Positions 24,893 through 33,592 of a DNA stretch of 62,997 nucleotides are shown here, piece after piece. The notes under the pieces are model-generated. The model ran no database searches, was not told the origin of the DNA, and worked only from the letters and a program-made list of their open reading frames with translations. Made by a program: the position numbers and the translations under genes. The first letter of the stretch is position 1, and each line of letters starts with the position of its first letter. Location: NCBI GenBank assembly GCA_947382645.1, contig CANDAE010000022.1, forward strand, positions 1-62,997, written 5' to 3'. The DNA comes from Suilimivivens sp009774465 (lineage in GTDB: Bacteria; Bacillota; Clostridia; Lachnospirales; Lachnospiraceae).

Positions 24893-25957
24893 TTAATCTT
24901 TCAGTTGCTGCTCAATTTCCGCAATCGTTGGCAAGGAACTCTTAAAATCTGCCGGATATACTTTCGACAACTCATACTCAGATATCCCAATCGGTTCACC
25001 AGCAGATTCCACTGCATATTGTGCCAAAACTTCATCCTTCTCCTTACATATGATCAATCCAATCGTAGGATTTTCCTGCTCTGTCTTTAAAATATGATTT
25101 ACAGCAACTACATAAGTACCAACCTGTCCTATATCTGTTGGTTTAAATTTCTCAGTCTTAATCTCAATTACAACATAGCAATGTAAACGGATATTATAAA
25201 ACAACAAATCTACAAACTGTTCTGTCTTACCTACTTCCAATCTATATTCGCGTCCAACGAAAGCAAAACCGTTGCCCAACTCCAGTAAAAATTTCACAAT
25301 ATTATCCGTTAAAGCATCCTTCAATTCTTTCTCATTATAACCCTCTGTCATTGTAAGAAAATCAAAATTATAGGGATCTTTTGTTAATTCATTGGCCAAA
25401 TCTCCCTGTGCTATTGGAAGCTGTTTATCAAAATTTGTAATTGCTTTTCCCTGTCGTTCATATAAATCTGTATCGAGCCAGTTCAGTAAAACTGCCCTGG
25501 ACCAATTATTTTCAATTGTCTTTCTAACATAAAAAAGTGCTTTCTCTGTCTCCCCTTTGCATTTGTCAATAATATATCTGTGGTGTCCCCAAGGAATAGA
25601 ACATAATTTGTCCACAAGTTGTAGGCTGACTTCATCATTATTCAATTTTGCCACAGCCTGTGGCACAATTTTGCTATACATTTGATAAAATTGAGTCATA
25701 TATCTGAGATTTCTTGGTGAAAAGCTTTTTTGTTCTGGCATCGCTGAAACCAAATCCTTACTCAGACTGTCGTAAAACTTACTTCCCCATCTGCTCTCTG
25801 CACGCATCTCAACCATATCTTTTCCCAAATACCAATAGAAACGCAGCATTTCCTGATTCACTTTCGTTGCCGCTTTTACCTGCATACTTTTGAATCTTGC
25901 TCCTACGCTTTGTATCCACTCCGCATATTCTTCATCTATTTTAATCAACTGACTCAT
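24893..25957 (-). CDS. YhcG-type PDDEXK nuclease-domain protein (DUF1016)
   Basis: 354-residue protein of the YhcG/DUF1016 family. The N-terminal helical domain (WYLGKDMVEMRAESRWGSKF, FSPRNLRYMTQFY) is followed by a C-terminal PDDEXK nuclease fold. In that fold VDLLFYNIRLHCYVVIEIKT holds the catalytic Asp and the E-x-K pair. Members are predicted DNA nucleases that often sit in defence or restriction islands, but their substrate is not settled. It lies downstream of jetD on the same strand with a 159-base gap and may be an independent module. Confidence 0.88.
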   Translation of the reverse strand: MSQLIKIDEEYAEWIQSVGARFKSMQVKAATKVNQEMLRFYWYLGKDMVEMRAESRWGSKFYDSLSKDLVSAMPEQKSFSPRNLRYMTQFYQMYSKIVPQAVAKLNNDEVSLQLVDKLCSIPWGHHRYIIDKCKGETEKALFYVRKTIENNWSRAVLLNWLDTDLYERQGKAITNFDKQLPIAQGDLANELTKDPYNFDFLTMTEGYNEKELKDALTDNIVKFLLELGNGFAFVGREYRLEVGKTEQFVDLLFYNIRLHCYVVIEIKTEKFKPTDIGQVGTYVVAVNHILKTEQENPTIGLIICKEKDEVLAQYAVESAGEPIGISEYELSKVYPADFKSSLPTIAEIEQQLKD

Positions 25958-26116
25958 TTTATATTACCCCACCTAAAAATATAATTTCTAGAACTATAAT
26001 GACTTAATCAATGTAAGGCTTGAATCATACAATACAAGATTCAATCCCTATATAAATTGACGTTTCTTTTCAAATTTAAGAATGCCCCCTCTTTTTTGCA
26101 TATCTTCTACGACTCA

Positions 26117-27334
26117 TTACAGATATCCACCATACAGTGCTTCCTGCTCTAATTTACAATTATTCTCCAGCATATATTGAAGCACATCTCTGTAATCCCC
26201 ATCTGTCATACTCTCTTTATGTTTATCATCCAACTTCTTCAATAAACTTTCAATGCGCCTTTTATCAGGTTGTGTTAATGTTTTTGTTTGAGAACTGTGC
26301 TTTTTTAAAGTTTCCACATCCATATGAAGTGTTCTGAATGGAATTCCGGTTTTGAATTTTAAATGCTCATAAATATAAAATCCACCAGCATCAATATCGC
26401 CAAAATGCATGTACTTTTTCTCCCTGTTCTGCTCATATAAGTATATCAAAAACTTTCGTTTTGTTGTATTATGAAAACCGCCCAGATAAATCACAAAATC
26501 TTCCGCACTGTTATAATCATGAAAGCTTGTAAGATTTTCGACCGTTACAACGCAGCCTCCAAAAATTTCAATTTTATCCAATTCTTTTAACGAAGACGTG
26601 GATAAAGCCATATCCCCATTCAGCTTTGAAAGGTCGATCATCTGACTTCCTAATGTTATTCTTCCATTTCCCTTTAAACATACATAAGTCGGCGTTTTAA
26701 CAATACCACATTCCTCCAAAACAGAATCTCTGTCCTGATATTCACCATATTGATACATCAACGCCTGCGCTTTACCTGCCAGGATCTCTACTCTTTTTGA
26801 ATCTGAAAAATATCTTACTGAAAAGTCCCTGATAAACTGTTCTTCTTCGTTTGTGCTGATAAGCTTTACAAGAGTTAACAAATCCAGAAACTCCTGTTTC
26901 TTTCCATCAAAATACTCTACCTTTTGATTCTTAGATATTTTTATTCTTTGCGCGTCAAAATAATTATCCAAAACCGCACATCCCTGAAATTGTCCCATTA
27001 TTTCAAGAATCCAGTCACGCTCCTCTTTTCTGGATTCTCTGTTTACAAACTCATAGCATCGTTTCAATTTCGGCAAATTTAATTCCACCGATTTTATGAT
27101 ACCTGCTCTCTGATACTGTATGATAATAAGTTCTCTTTTTTGTAATTCTTCCAAAGCTTCATTCACATCACAGAAAAAATCATATTCGGCATCATCCTGG
27201 TACCTTGGAAACAATTCACTGATACGTCTCGAAAATTTCTGATTCACCTGATTTTCCCCAAGGAATGTTTTACTATTTTCATATTTATCCAGCAAACTGT
27301 GAATCGTCTTACTTTGTATATCATTCCGTCTCAA
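26117..27334 (-). CDS. jetD: Wadjet nuclease subunit JetD
   Basis: Toprim endonuclease subunit of the Wadjet plasmid-defence complex, 405 residues. The N-terminal half fits DUF3322 and the C-terminal half DUF2220. The Toprim motifs are visible: Glu in CVVTVENLTSFHDY, and Asp-x-Asp in HFGDIDAGGFYIYEHL. Wadjet complexes cut closed circular DNA after loop extrusion by JetABC (family knowledge). Its start overlaps the jetC stop by four bases. Last gene of jetABCD. Confidence 0.92.
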   Translation of the reverse strand: MRRNDIQSKTIHSLLDKYENSKTFLGENQVNQKFSRRISELFPRYQDDAEYDFFCDVNEALEELQKRELIIIQYQRAGIIKSVELNLPKLKRCYEFVNRESRKEERDWILEIMGQFQGCAVLDNYFDAQRIKISKNQKVEYFDGKKQEFLDLLTLVKLISTNEEEQFIRDFSVRYFSDSKRVEILAGKAQALMYQYGEYQDRDSVLEECGIVKTPTYVCLKGNGRITLGSQMIDLSKLNGDMALSTSSLKELDKIEIFGGCVVTVENLTSFHDYNSAEDFVIYLGGFHNTTKRKFLIYLYEQNREKKYMHFGDIDAGGFYIYEHLKFKTGIPFRTLHMDVETLKKHSSQTKTLTQPDKRRIESLLKKLDDKHKESMTDGDYRDVLQYMLENNCKLEQEALYGGYL

Positions 27335-30300
27335 AAATCATACTCCTCCACAATACTACTCTGCCCAACTCGGATAGCAGTCAATACGGTATCTACCTTT
27401 TCGCCAATAATTTCAATTTTTGCCGGCGGTGTTGCCATAATCACCTGCAAATCCAATCCATTAAAGAATTCCATCATGGAGACAATTCTCTCATCATCCA
27501 TTTTATCGAAAGCTTCATCCAGCAGCATAATTCTTACACTGTTACCATAACGATAAATCTGATAAAAGGATGCGGCAATAGCCACATAATAGGGAACCTG
27601 TGTTTCACTGCCACTCTTTTCTCCATAAATATCTGAAAACCGTTGTATGCTGCCATCTTTCTTTCGAATTTCGATATCATAATCCAAATAAGAGCGATAA
27701 TCTGTATACTCTTCCACAATCTTCTGTCCGTTATCATCTTTTGTCATCAGCTTATCGAACAGCTCTGTCATTTCCTCTTTATACTGTTCTTCAAACGCAG
27801 TCGTCCACAGATTAATACCCTCCTGATTATTTTCAGAAGTAATCATTCGATACAGACCTTCTTTTTTCTTGTCGAAGCCAATCTTGAAATGATAACTGTC
27901 ATCACCATAATAAATACTGTCCAGTGCCTTATTCAAATTACGAAATTCCATTTTTGCATTTTCAATCAGCTCTTTCATTTTTGACAGGAAATCACTCTTA
28001 AATATCTGTTCACAATCATCCTTTGCCTGACGAAGTTTTTCCTCATAACGTATCATTTCCACAGACCTCAGTTTGAATGCGGCTTCTCTATATTCTGCCA
28101 TTCCGCTTACGCCCACTACAAAATCCTGTGTAAAATCTGTATTATAACGATACTGCAGTCCTTTCATACGATCTACCAGATTCATCTTCTCATTCTCAAA
28201 TTGCGATTTCTGTGGTGCAAAATTCTCAGCAATCTTTTTGGCCGCTTTTGTTTTTCTGTTGAGATTATACTTTTCCAGCGCCTCCTGATACACAATACCG
28301 TCTAAATCAAGTTTTTCCTCCAAAGTCTTTATACTTTCAGCTAATGCTGTTTCCCTGCCCTGCTGAATCTGTTCAGCGGTTTCGATTTGATTCAAAAGTT
28401 TTGCATTCTCCTTATTTAGCTGCGTTTCATTTCCATCAATCCTTTTTTTCTCTTCTTTCTTTTCTCCCAGATCAATTTTCAACTGAATAAAAGATGGATC
28501 ATTGGAAGCCTTTTTCAATTCCACCTTTTCATGGGCAAGCTGTCGCTGCAGCTCTGCTTTTTTTGCAGGTGCATTTATACAAAGCTTCAGCATTGTAAAA
28601 TCAAATTTTTTCTCGCTCTCCAAAACATCACTATATAACTGAATTTCTTCACGTAATGTACTACGTTCCGTACTCTTTTCTTCAAGAAGCTTTCTGACAT
28701 TTACTATCTGGGTTCTATAAGCATTTTGACCTATATAAGGATCTCTGTAATTTGCAGGATTAATATGTCTTACTACATATCCCTGGTATAGCATACACTG
28801 AGGCGTAATCGCTATGTCATGGTTTTCCAGCTCATTAACATTCTCACAACGCACTACTCTGCCCAGCAGATAGTTTGTATAAGCTCTGGCATATCTGTTT
28901 TCACTCTTAATCACATAAGCCAGTGAACCATTATTTACTTCATCCACAAGTGGAATCTTTTTGGTATTAATAATGCCTGCAGTATGTATCTGTTTACGTT
29001 TTCGCTCATAAACCTCCAATGCAACGTCATAATACTCCGGCTCCACAATCAAATAAAATTTCTGCTTATTAAAGTATCCCTCAACCGCATTTACCCATTT
29101 TTCATCAGTTATTTCCAAAAGTTCCGCAAGGATATAAACCGACGAATGAATATTGCGTCTCTCAAACTCCTTTTCTATAGCTTCTTTCAATGCTGCTGTC
29201 TGTTGAGGGAAACTGAGTTTTCTCTTTTCCAGTTCCTTTAACCGACCTTGCAAATCATTTATCGTTTCGCTTAGCTGATTCATATGATATTGAAGGTTCG
29301 CATGCTTATTTCGAATCATTTCCAGTTGACTGTCCTGAAACTCTTCAAGCTTCTCAATAATCTTGCTTTTTTCTTTGCTGTCTTTTTCGGATGCCAACAA
29401 TAATACTTCTGAATCGGTAATCACCAAACATTGTATTTTTACCTGTATTTTTGATACACATTGCAAGTATATCCTTAGCTTTTTTATCTGTTCCTTTAGC
29501 TTTTGCTCCTGCTCATTGTGTGCAGAGATTTCTCCTTCTAGCTGTTGTATTCTTCTTTCGGCGTTCTCTATCATTTTATTGGAGGAATTGGATTGTATAG
29601 CTACATTGACTGCTATAATCTGTTTTTCCAAAGCAGTCTTTTTTTGTATCACCATTTCCAGTTCCTGACTATTCGATTCAACATATTGCTTTTTTAAGCG
29701 AATCTCCTTTTTAATATCTTTCAAATCCTGATGCAGCGCATCCTTATTTGCCAACATTAAAAGAATATCGTTTACCTGAATATCATGTTCCTTCTTTTCG
29801 ATTCGCTCATAAGTCTCTAATATATTTTCCAATGCACTATATTGTTTTTGTGAACGTTCCAGCAAATATTCCAGTTCACTCAATGTCTCAATGTTTTCAC
29901 GCAGGGATGCTACATCTATCTTTGTCTCGGATAATACAAATTTATTGATAAATTCTTTCACATTGTCCATAGGTTTAAATGCGAGAGATTTGGGTATAAT
30001 ATCAAAAAATTTATCTTCCAGATTACCCAGTCTTCTCTTAAATCTGTCTCTGGCGGCATTTTTCTGCTCAATATAACGAATATGCTTGCCGCTTATACGA
30101 AATTCATCTGACAAAGCAGGTCGATTATCTACTGTAAAAGACAAGTCCTCCAATCTACACTCTTCAGCATACCATTTCGTGGTCACCGCACTTTCTTCAT
30201 CCTGAGACGTCATATGAACACCTATTACAAAGTATCTGTTTCCCTTTTCTTCATAGAACTCCAATGCCACATTGGCAGGTACTACGTTTTTTCGCAGATA

Positions 30301-30552
30301 GGTTTCTCCTACATTTCCCACCTTACAGCGCACATATCCCTTTAAGCTGCGATTTCCTTTCTCATTAGCTGCCACATTGAAACGACGTGTATTAGTCGTA
30401 AGCACAAGTTGTACAGCATCCAAAATCGTAGATTTTCCAGCCGTATTTTCCCCACTGATTAACGTGGAACCATTTACCGATATTCTTTCATTTTCAAAAT
30501 AATGCCAGTTTACTAATTGAATTCTTGTTAATATCTTCTTCTGATTATCCAT
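27331..30552 (-). CDS. jetC: Wadjet SMC-like ATPase JetC
   Basis: Structural-maintenance-of-chromosomes ATPase, 1073 residues. Walker A is SGENTAGKSTILDAVQL near residue 33. Long coiled coils flank a hinge-like centre (about residues 480-600), and the C-terminal Walker B is SVRIMLLDEAFDKMDDERIV. The signature region SGSETQVPYYVAIAASFYQI precedes it. The MukB/JetC-type head fits the loop-extruding motor of Wadjet. Two bases separate it from jetB. All motifs are intact. Confidence 0.93.
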   Translation of the reverse strand: MDNQKKILTRIQLVNWHYFENERISVNGSTLISGENTAGKSTILDAVQLVLTTNTRRFNVAANEKGNRSLKGYVRCKVGNVGETYLRKNVVPANVALEFYEEKGNRYFVIGVHMTSQDEESAVTTKWYAEECRLEDLSFTVDNRPALSDEFRISGKHIRYIEQKNAARDRFKRRLGNLEDKFFDIIPKSLAFKPMDNVKEFINKFVLSETKIDVASLRENIETLSELEYLLERSQKQYSALENILETYERIEKKEHDIQVNDILLMLANKDALHQDLKDIKKEIRLKKQYVESNSQELEMVIQKKTALEKQIIAVNVAIQSNSSNKMIENAERRIQQLEGEISAHNEQEQKLKEQIKKLRIYLQCVSKIQVKIQCLVITDSEVLLLASEKDSKEKSKIIEKLEEFQDSQLEMIRNKHANLQYHMNQLSETINDLQGRLKELEKRKLSFPQQTAALKEAIEKEFERRNIHSSVYILAELLEITDEKWVNAVEGYFNKQKFYLIVEPEYYDVALEVYERKRKQIHTAGIINTKKIPLVDEVNNGSLAYVIKSENRYARAYTNYLLGRVVRCENVNELENHDIAITPQCMLYQGYVVRHINPANYRDPYIGQNAYRTQIVNVRKLLEEKSTERSTLREEIQLYSDVLESEKKFDFTMLKLCINAPAKKAELQRQLAHEKVELKKASNDPSFIQLKIDLGEKKEEKKRIDGNETQLNKENAKLLNQIETAEQIQQGRETALAESIKTLEEKLDLDGIVYQEALEKYNLNRKTKAAKKIAENFAPQKSQFENEKMNLVDRMKGLQYRYNTDFTQDFVVGVSGMAEYREAAFKLRSVEMIRYEEKLRQAKDDCEQIFKSDFLSKMKELIENAKMEFRNLNKALDSIYYGDDSYHFKIGFDKKKEGLYRMITSENNQEGINLWTTAFEEQYKEEMTELFDKLMTKDDNGQKIVEEYTDYRSYLDYDIEIRKKDGSIQRFSDIYGEKSGSETQVPYYVAIAASFYQIYRYGNSVRIMLLDEAFDKMDDERIVSMMEFFNGLDLQVIMATPPAKIEIIGEKVDTVLTAIRVGQSSIVEEYDF

Positions 30553-30554
30553 TT

Positions 30555-31175
30555 TTATTCTTCACTTTCTGACATTACATCCTTATTAACCGCATAATCC
30601 TTTAATTTCTGTTCTGTCATTTCATAGTAATCATTCACATTTTCAACTGTTACAGCCATAATGATGGAAGGATAAATAATAATTCTGGCATCTGCCTGAT
30701 TTACATCTGTATCTATATTTTGTATCAAATTATACTTCCGAAACAATTTCACAAAACCACGTTCCATACCTTTTTCCAGATTTGGTTTTGTTTTAATTTT
30801 TAACATAGCATATTTTTCTCTTACCTCTTCCATAATGACGGTTACTTCTTCTGAAAAAGTTGCAAGTTCTTTTCGTTTTTCAATATAAAGAAGCCTCAGA
30901 ATCAACAACAAGATACTTTCGTACTTGGTCAGCTCAAGCCTCCCCGTCCCAAATTGATTCACTAATCCGATTACTCCCTGATCTTCATTCACCTTCACAT
31001 CATAACCCAGCAAATCAAAATATGGAACAAACATCTCTAAATTCTGTCTTACAAACATATAATCCTTTTTTGTATCTTCCTTCTTCTTCAGAAGAAAACA
31101 TTGATTTAACAGCTTATTGGCTGCAATGCGAAACTTTTCTTTTTGTGCTACAGATTCATTTAGTATTTCAAACAT
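30555..31175 (-). CDS. jetB: Wadjet subunit JetB (DUF4194)
   Basis: 206-residue winged-helix protein, the MukE-like subunit that bridges JetA and JetC. Recognised by the DUF4194-like pattern with GVIGLVNQFGTGRLELTKYE and the late FRKYNLIQNIDTDVNQAD, plus its exact place between jetA and jetC. Eight bases separate it from jetA. Confidence 0.88.
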   Translation of the reverse strand: MFEILNESVAQKEKFRIAANKLLNQCFLLKKKEDTKKDYMFVRQNLEMFVPYFDLLGYDVKVNEDQGVIGLVNQFGTGRLELTKYESILLLILRLLYIEKRKELATFSEEVTVIMEEVREKYAMLKIKTKPNLEKGMERGFVKLFRKYNLIQNIDTDVNQADARIIIYPSIIMAVTVENVNDYYEMTEQKLKDYAVNKDVMSESEE

Positions 31176-31183
31176 GACTGCTC

Positions 31184-32578
31184 CTATCTTCTTATTATTT
31201 CAAATAGTGGGAATTCATAGCCTAAACGTTTTACCCTCTTATCAGTACGCTTTATTTCATAGTTGTTTGCATGATTTCCCGAATAAATACTGATATAAAT
31301 TATTCGTATCAAATCCCTCTTAGTCTCGATGGGGATTTCTTCCACAGACATTTTCTCTTTTCCTTCCAACAGAGAAACCACATACTCATTTATATTTTTT
31401 CGAGAAAAACGAGTTCTGTTTTTCATTCTAAGTGCTTCTTTATACAACAGTCGTTCTTCTTTCGACATTGTAATATTTCCTGACATGTCATCCACAACAC
31501 TATTCTTTTTCATTACCGGAATTGTCCGCAAAGATTCCGGTGAAATGTAGCTTTGGAAATATACACTGCAAGTTTCCGCTAATTCTTCCGAAACTTCTTC
31601 ATTCATCAAACTGTCTTTATTCATTTCCTCTGCTAATATATCTAAAACACGCGAAAGCTTCCCCTCCATATTGTTTCCGGTTGCCAGCTTAAACCGTGCA
31701 CGCATTACCGCATTCTTCATATATTTAGTATGTTTTAAATCAATTTCCTCAACAATTTCATCCAACCTGTAAAACATTGACTTTACATCCAGCAAATCCC
31801 TTACAATAGCATCATATGCCTTATCAGAATCTGCTTCCTGTTCCACTTCCATATATCCTGCCACAGCCCGTTCCATAATACCCGTACTCTCCAGAATCTC
31901 GTCAATTTTCTCAATAATGGAACTTCGAAAATAAGAGATGTTATCACTGGTTTTCATACGCAAATACGCCTTCGAACCAATATTTTTATGGTACTCAAAA
32001 AAATGATCTATAATATCGGATGCGCTCATTTCATTCGTCTGCTTATCCATATGACGCTTAATACTTACATTAAGTTTCTTTAACTCAGAAATCAATCGTT
32101 CCGTATTTTCCTTTACACCTTTTATAATCAGTTCATAAGGTTTTGTGTACAAGTCTTTATTCTGAAGACTCGCATGAATCTGCGAAATAATCCCCTGATA
32201 TTCAGCCTCCTCCTCGCGAATAATTCGATTCATGCTTTCAATAATCGGAATCGCGTACTCGCACAACACCACATTCAACTGATGATTCTTTTCCTGCTCG
32301 TATTCTATCCACCCACAAGCCTTTAGCGAAGCAATTATCGCATTGGCTTTTCCTCTGGCATCACGAATATATGTCTGTTCATCAAACGTCATCTCATTAT
32401 CATCTGCTTCAAAATATTTTTCCAGCTCTTTAACCACAATTTCCCGATTTACACCATATGAAATTTCCGGTTTAAATGAATTAAATATCAATAAAATGCA
32501 ATCAGCATATTCCATTTTGTATTTGCTTGTAAGTGGTTTAAAAAAATCCGTGGGTAAAGTTTGAAACAAATTTTTCAT
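31184..32578 (-). CDS. jetA: Wadjet subunit JetA (DUF5716)
   Basis: 464-residue kleisin-like subunit. It starts MKNLFQTLPTDFFKPLTSKY, typical of the DUF5716 JetA group, with a winged-helix-like N-terminus (YADCILLIFNSFKPEISYG) and a mainly helical body. First gene of jetABCD. The DUF5716-type JetA suggests one of the less-studied Wadjet types; the exact type would need a profile search. An upstream palindrome at 32601-32614 (ACGGGC/GCCCGT) may be an operator. Confidence 0.9.
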   Translation of the reverse strand: MKNLFQTLPTDFFKPLTSKYKMEYADCILLIFNSFKPEISYGVNREIVVKELEKYFEADDNEMTFDEQTYIRDARGKANAIIASLKACGWIEYEQEKNHQLNVVLCEYAIPIIESMNRIIREEEAEYQGIISQIHASLQNKDLYTKPYELIIKGVKENTERLISELKKLNVSIKRHMDKQTNEMSASDIIDHFFEYHKNIGSKAYLRMKTSDNISYFRSSIIEKIDEILESTGIMERAVAGYMEVEQEADSDKAYDAIVRDLLDVKSMFYRLDEIVEEIDLKHTKYMKNAVMRARFKLATGNNMEGKLSRVLDILAEEMNKDSLMNEEVSEELAETCSVYFQSYISPESLRTIPVMKKNSVVDDMSGNITMSKEERLLYKEALRMKNRTRFSRKNINEYVVSLLEGKEKMSVEEIPIETKRDLIRIIYISIYSGNHANNYEIKRTDKRVKRLGYEFPLFEIIRR

Positions 32579-32625
32579 TGTATTTTATTCTCCAAAGAAC
32601 ACGGGCATGCCCGTCATACCAGAAA

Positions 32626-32652
32626 AGGCAGAGACTCAAATAGTCCCTGCCT
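32626..32652 (-). terminator. Terminator between rsgA and the Wadjet operon
   Basis: Arms AGGCAGAGACT and AGTCCCTGCCT (one mismatch) around five bases. On the minus strand TTTTC follows. It ends the rsgA transcript before the jet operon. Confidence 0.7.
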
Positions 32653-32696
32653 CCTGTTAACTCGCTCATTTATAAGACTCAAACTAATGTTAGCTT

Positions 32697-33572
32697 TCAA
32701 TACCTCTTTTTATTTTTCAATTCCTCATACAAAGCCACATAATTTTCATACCGGACTCTGCTGATTCTGCCTGCTGCAAGGGCATCCTTTACGCCGCAAA
32801 CCGGCTCACTTATGTGTGCGCAGCCTCCAAACCGGCAGTTTTCTTCGAATTCAGCAAATTCAGGATAACATCCCTTTAAATCTTCCTTTTCCATATCATT
32901 AAGGTTTAAGGAGGTAAAGCCCGGCGTATCCATGATAAATGTATCTTCTGACAAAGCAAATAACTGGGCATGTCTGGTGGTATGTCTGCCCCGCTCAATC
33001 TTGCGGCTGATTTCCCCTGTTTCCATATTTGCTTCCGGATAAAGCGCATTGATAATCGTTGATTTTCCCACGCCGCTGGGGCCCGCCACCACAGTAGTTT
33101 TCCCACGCAGATGTTTTTCTATCTGATCAATTCCCTGCTTTTTTTCTCCGCTTACAAAAAGCACCTGATAGCCACACCTGTCATAGCTTCTTCTCAGTTC
33201 CTCCTGTTCTGTGTCGGTAGCAATATCCTTTTTATTAAAACAGATCACCACAGGAAGATTCTGCTGCTCCATACGAATCAGGAATCGATCCAGCAGGTTA
33301 TAATTAGGATTCGGCTTCACAATTGCAAAAATCAAAAGCGCCTGATCAATGTTGGCAGAAGCGGGCCTTACTAACGCATTACTTCTTGGAAATATCTTTA
33401 CGATATTCCCAAGAAGCTGTTCTTCATCCACAAATTCAATTTCAACATTGTCACCCACAAGGGGCTTTATTTTATCTTTCCTGAAAATCCCCTTAGCCTT
33501 GCATTCCACTAACCCTTTTGCGGTATGCACATAGTAAAAACCTGCAATTCCTTTTATGATCTTCCCCTGCAT
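32697..33572 (-). CDS. rsgA: Ribosome assembly GTPase RsgA
   Basis: Circularly permuted GTPase that checks 30S maturation. About 291 residues. An OB domain (GIFRKDKIKPLVGDNVEIEF) leads the protein. G4 (CFNKKDI) comes before G1 (GPSGVGKSTIINAL) and G3 (DTPGF), the mark of permutation. A zinc knuckle follows (CRFGGCAHISEPVC). ATG 33572 has AAGAGG six bases upstream. It follows the prkC-stp pair, the same neighbourhood as in Bacillus. Confidence 0.96.
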   Translation of the reverse strand: MQGKIIKGIAGFYYVHTAKGLVECKAKGIFRKDKIKPLVGDNVEIEFVDEEQLLGNIVKIFPRSNALVRPASANIDQALLIFAIVKPNPNYNLLDRFLIRMEQQNLPVVICFNKKDIATDTEQEELRRSYDRCGYQVLFVSGEKKQGIDQIEKHLRGKTTVVAGPSGVGKSTIINALYPEANMETGEISRKIERGRHTTRHAQLFALSEDTFIMDTPGFTSLNLNDMEKEDLKGCYPEFAEFEENCRFGGCAHISEPVCGVKDALAAGRISRVRYENYVALYEELKNKKRY

Positions 33573-33592
33573 CCTCATCCTCTTGTTAACAT

